Shown here one piece after another: positions 61,801 to 64,000 of a stretch of 64,000 bases of DNA. How positions within the stretch are numbered: the first letter of the stretch is position 1; the number at the start of each line of letters is the position of its first letter. The DNA is from SAR202 cluster bacterium. Lineage in GTDB: Bacteria > Chloroflexota > Dehalococcoidia > Lucifugimonadales > UBA3495. The stretch lies in the NCBI GenBank assembly GCA_013204585.1, contig JABMNL010000038.1, positions 21,498-85,497 on the forward strand, given 5' to 3'. Made by a program: the position numbers and the translations under genes. Under the pieces are notes generated by a model. It was not told the origin of the DNA. It saw only the letters and a list, made by a program, of their open reading frames with translations, and ran no database searches.

Positions 61801-62202
61801 CTAAATACCCATTTCAATCGTCGGCAACCCCGCTGCTTTCCAGCCGCGCATGCCGCCGTCCATGTAGGTTACGTTGGTGAATCCCATTTGTTTGAGCACT
61901 TGAGCCCCAAGCGCGGCCATTTGGCCGCCCCCTCAAGTGACGATGACCTGTCGCGAACGGTCCGCCAAGCGCGGGTCACGCAAGCGCTCGGCTATCTCCA
62001 GGTCGGCACGCATCGGCAGCGAGCCCAAAGAAATCATCGCCACGCCAGGGGCCCTATCTTGCTGCGGTACAGACTCGGCGTCTCGCACCTCAATCAGCAT
62101 CGCTTCCTGGTCGTCCTGAAGCCGCTGTTGCGCCTCGGCGGGGGAAACTCCCACCACTTCGGCCTTTGCCTCGTTCACCATATCGGTCCAGCTCTTGGCC
62201 AT
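61801..62202 (-). CDS. Rhodanese-domain selenoprotein (in-frame TGA = Sec90)
   Basis: The ORF track stops at the TGA at 61933-61935, leaving a rhodanese fold cut at its catalytic loop (RQVIVT). Reading TGA as Sec gives IVT-U-GGGGQMAALGAQVLKQMG, then YMDGGMRGWKAAGLPTIEM and a TAG stop. That is the complete C-terminal half of a single-domain rhodanese, including the G-F-x-N-V and GG-x-x-x-W motifs. U falls exactly at the catalytic cysteine. ATG 62202 with AGGAG seven bases upstream gives 133 residues. It lies 58 bases after threonine synthase on the same strand. Likely a sulfur- or selenium-transfer enzyme. A nonsense mutation is the alternative, but the downstream frame is intact. Confidence 0.85.
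61913..61935 (-). promoter_or_regulatory. Sec UGA and candidate SECIS hairpin (rhodanese)
   Basis: On the minus strand the UGA is followed after four bases by GCGGCC-AAAT-GGCCGC, a perfect 6-bp G/C stem (61913-61928). A longer alternative pairs CCAA with TTGG further on. The hairpin position just after UGA fits a bacterial selenoprotein gene, though the loop lacks the usual early G. Confidence 0.45.
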
Positions 62203-62260
62203 GGTCATACTCCTGAATCAAACTTTGCCTGAGTATTTAAGTACCTGAGTATAAGACGTA

Positions 62261-63394
62261 TTACCGGGGCGGCTCATCCTTGAGGCCAAAGCCAGTGACC
62301 GGGACGAGTACCGTATCGCTTTCCTGGATGACACCTTGGCTGGCCAGTTCCTCGAGTCCCGCGAACGCCGCCGCCGACGTCGGTTCGGCGAAAATGCCTT
62401 CCTGCTCGGCCAAGTCGCGCTGCATGCGCAGGATGCTCGATTCGTCCACCGCCACCGCAGACCCGGCGGTCAGTCGCAGTATCTCTAGAATCTGCCACTG
62501 ACGGGACGGCGCGGCCACCGAAATTCCCCCGGCAACCGTTTTGGTGGCGTCGGCCAGACTCCATGTCTCATTGTTAAAGGCAGCGACCAACGGCATGACG
62601 TTGCGGGCCTGCACGGCGTGGAGCCGGGGGATCTTGTCAATTATTCCCGACGCTTGTAGCTCCCTAAACCCCTGGAACGCCCCAATCAAAAGGGAGCCGT
62701 TGCCCACCGGGAAAACAACGTGGTCGGGCATCGCTCCATTTAACTGCTGCACGACAAACTGCTGGACAACCTCGTAGCCGAAGGCCTTGGTGCCCTCGGC
62801 GAAGTAGGGGCTCAACATATGGGACGCGTAGACCAGACCGTGCTGCTGGTGGAATGCCACGGCCGCGGAGGTAACGGCCTCCCGTGTGCCTGCGATGGGA
62901 TGTATCTCGGTGCCATAGGCCCTAATCTGCCGGAGCTTCGCCTCAGGGGCGTCGGCGGGCACGAAGATGTGCGACTTGATGCCAGCGCGGGCGGCGTAGG
63001 CCGACACCGACGCCCCAGCATTGCCCGACGAGTCTTCAACCAACTCGGTGACGCCGTGTTCCCTGGCGACGGAAACCATGGTGGCAGTACCCCGGTCCTT
63101 GAATGACCCGGTCGGATTAAGAAATTCTAGCTTGGCAAATAGCTGACTGAGCGGCAGGCGTCCGCCAATGGTCAGCAGCTTGACGCAAGGCGTGTTGCCC
63201 TCCCCCAGGGATACCATCGAACCTGGCTCGTGTATCGGCGAGGGAATCGCATTAACGTCCGCCGCCAACCCTGTTTCGTCGTGAGTAATGTACGCAACAT
63301 CCAATGGCAATCCACAATCCAGGCAGACCTCCGCCGACATGTCCGCCGGGCGGGACTTGCCGCACCTCGGGCAGCGTAACTCGATGTGTGACAC
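62261..63394 (-). CDS. thrC: Threonine synthase
   Basis: A 377-aa fold-type II PLP enzyme. It starts with a Cys-rich zinc-finger-like N-terminus (LRCPRCGKSR and VCLDCGLPL), typical of the ThrC group with CxxC pairs. The PLP Lys lies in NPTGSFKDRGTATM, the phosphate loop in PVGNGSLLIG, and substrate residues around EDSSGNAGASVSAYA. It converts O-phosphohomoserine to threonine. GTG 63394 has GGAGG eight bases upstream. It is followed by the rhodanese selenoprotein gene, probably in one transcript. Confidence 0.88.
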   Translation of the reverse strand: MSHIELRCPRCGKSRPADMSAEVCLDCGLPLDVAYITHDETGLAADVNAIPSPIHEPGSMVSLGEGNTPCVKLLTIGGRLPLSQLFAKLEFLNPTGSFKDRGTATMVSVAREHGVTELVEDSSGNAGASVSAYAARAGIKSHIFVPADAPEAKLRQIRAYGTEIHPIAGTREAVTSAAVAFHQQHGLVYASHMLSPYFAEGTKAFGYEVVQQFVVQQLNGAMPDHVVFPVGNGSLLIGAFQGFRELQASGIIDKIPRLHAVQARNVMPLVAAFNNETWSLADATKTVAGGISVAAPSRQWQILEILRLTAGSAVAVDESSILRMQRDLAEQEGIFAEPTSAAAFAGLEELASQGVIQESDTVLVPVTGFGLKDEPPR

Positions 63395-63607
63395 TCAACC
63401 GCCTCCGTATTGAAATTGCTGGGCCATGCTCATTCGCAATTGCCCATAGCATACCCCGCCATTGCCGATGCCCGAAATGGCCTATAATCTGTGATGCCTC
63501 GACAAGATAAGGCGCGGTGTCTAGGATTCGCAGACCCGCCCTTTAATTGCTCGAAAATCCTCGGGCGCGCCGCCGGTGCGACCCGTTAAATATACCAAGG
63601 GGAAACT

Positions 63608-63856
63608 TTGACTTACGTAGTTACCAAAGCCTGCATTGGCGTTAAGGACGCATCCTGTGTAGAGGTTTGTCCGGTACGCTGCATCGCCACCACCGAAAAG
63701 GAGGAAATGTATTTCATCGACTCGGAATCGTGCATCAACTGCTCTTACTGCGAGCCGGTCTGTCCGGTGAACGCCATCTTCGACGAATACAAGATGCCTT
63801 CCGACCAGCGTGAGTTCCTCCGCAGGAACCGCGAGTTCTTCAAAAATAATCCCTAG
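63608..63856 (+). CDS. 2[4Fe-4S] ferredoxin
   Basis: An 82-aa ferredoxin. The N-terminal cluster motif is CIGVKDASCVEVCPVRCI and the second is CINCSYCEPVCPVNAI, together with the downstream helical tail DQREFLRRNREFF. The spacing is like bacterial 7Fe/8Fe ferredoxins. TTG 63608 is preceded by AAGGGG. It could serve the OFOR in this window as electron acceptor, but it is about 12 kb away, so that is only a suggestion. A perfect hairpin follows at once. Confidence 0.9.
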   Translation: MTYVVTKACIGVKDASCVEVCPVRCIATTEKEEMYFIDSESCINCSYCEPVCPVNAIFDEYKMPSDQREFLRRNREFFKNNP

Positions 63857-63857
63857 C

Positions 63858-63904
63858 GTCATCTCATCGGGCAACATGATTCTCATGTTGCCCGATGAGA
63901 TGAC
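63858..63904. terminator. 22-bp perfect inverted repeat after ferredoxin
   Basis: The left arm (63858-63879, GTCATCTCATCGGGCAACAT then GA) pairs with the right arm 63883-63904 around TTC. It begins next to the ferredoxin stop. No U-run follows, so it may be a repeat element that also terminates transcription. Confidence 0.75.
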
Positions 63905-63910
63905 ATTGCC

Positions 63911-63999
63911 TCAAAACTGTCATTCTGAGCGTAGTGAAGAATCTTCCAAGCACCGCCTTGGCAGACCCTTCGCTACGCTCAGGGTGCCATGCGGCTAGG
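63911..63999. repeat. Second copy of the GAGCGTAGCGAAGG dispersed repeat
   Basis: CATTCTGAGCGTAGTGAAGA, then TCTTCCAAGCACCGCCTTGG, then CCTTCGCTACGCTCAGGGTG. Both ends are inverted copies of each other, and the whole is the reverse-oriented relative of 19061-19150. It runs to the window edge. Confidence 0.75.
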
Positions 64000-64000
64000 G

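Noticed and set aside
61933-62208. Truncated 91-aa rhodanese pseudogene
   Set aside because: The 43 codons beyond TGA keep a full rhodanese C-terminus without frameshift, so recent decay is less likely than recoding; not fully excluded.

Overview
The window most likely comes from a member of the Chloroflexota, probably the Dehalococcoidia/SAR202 side. This is inference from gene content, since no rRNA is present. Supporting signs are moderately high GC, large cyclase/STAND-ATPase/TPR regulators, a long two-part ThyX, several ThDP-dependent acetolactate-synthase-like paralogues, an F420-type LLM oxidoreductase, MmgE/PrpD, an acetamidase/formamidase, ferredoxin-dependent 2-oxoacid oxidoreductase and two families of short dispersed hairpin repeats.

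The most notable content is selenocysteine biology. An intact selenocysteine tRNA (anticodon UCA, long variable arm) lies at 57718-57814. Two genes that the ORF track cuts short become complete family members if one in-frame TGA is read as Sec. One is a DsbA/FrnE-like thioredoxin-fold protein (10059-10673), with TGA at the first catalytic Cys (U-P-H-S). The other is a single-domain rhodanese (61801-62202, minus strand), with TGA at the catalytic sulfurtransferase Cys. Both TGAs are followed at once by a short hairpin. selA, selB and selD are not in the window.

Layout. 1-720: end of a phage-structural-like module. 1.2-10 kb: a 1213-aa cyclase/ATPase/TPR regulator, a VioB-like ferritin-fold protein, an HpcH/HpaI aldolase with an M20 peptidase, an EamA transporter and a family 4/5 uracil-DNA glycosylase. 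10-15.6 kb: the DsbA selenoprotein, a mycothiol-dependent-type enzyme, a SulP permease and an LRR protein. 15.8-19.3 kb: tRNA-Glu(CTC) with two degenerate 3'-half copies in the same orientation, enclosing a PD-(D/E)XK-like protein, a tyrosine-recombinase remnant and a membrane protein. This looks like a tRNA-targeted island that grew by accretion. 19.5-30 kb: cupredoxin lipoprotein, AIR-synthase-like protein, threonine dehydratase, DedA, a small HTH protein, acetamidase plus ThDP enzyme, and a divergent second ThDP enzyme sharing an inverted-repeat-containing promoter region. 30.4-38.4 kb: a CHAT-like/ATPase/TPR protein that has lost its CHAT catalytic residues, then an Abhydrolase_10-type hydrolase, an LLM oxidoreductase and MmgE/PrpD. 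38.5-45.4 kb: two DUF4242 proteins around a cyclase-like/TPR/LuxR regulator, a SirB1-type protein, an ECF sigma/anti-sigma pair, a tiny zinc ribbon protein and ThyX. 45.9-53.3 kb: ThDP enzyme, lipoyl E2, OFOR beta and alpha, and dihydrolipoyl dehydrogenase. 53.6-57.6 kb: tatA, then tatC, tatB and an RlmD-Maf fusion chained by ATGA overlaps, then thioredoxin. 57.7-61.8 kb: tRNA-Sec with a second island (exonuclease, 3'-half tRNA-Sec copy, lipoprotein, HNH, membrane HExxH protein, GIY-YIG). 61.8-64 kb: rhodanese selenoprotein with threonine synthase, then a 2[4Fe-4S] ferredoxin.

Specificities of the ThDP enzymes, the hydrolases and the PD-(D/E)XK protein are not determined. All family assignments come from motifs read by eye.
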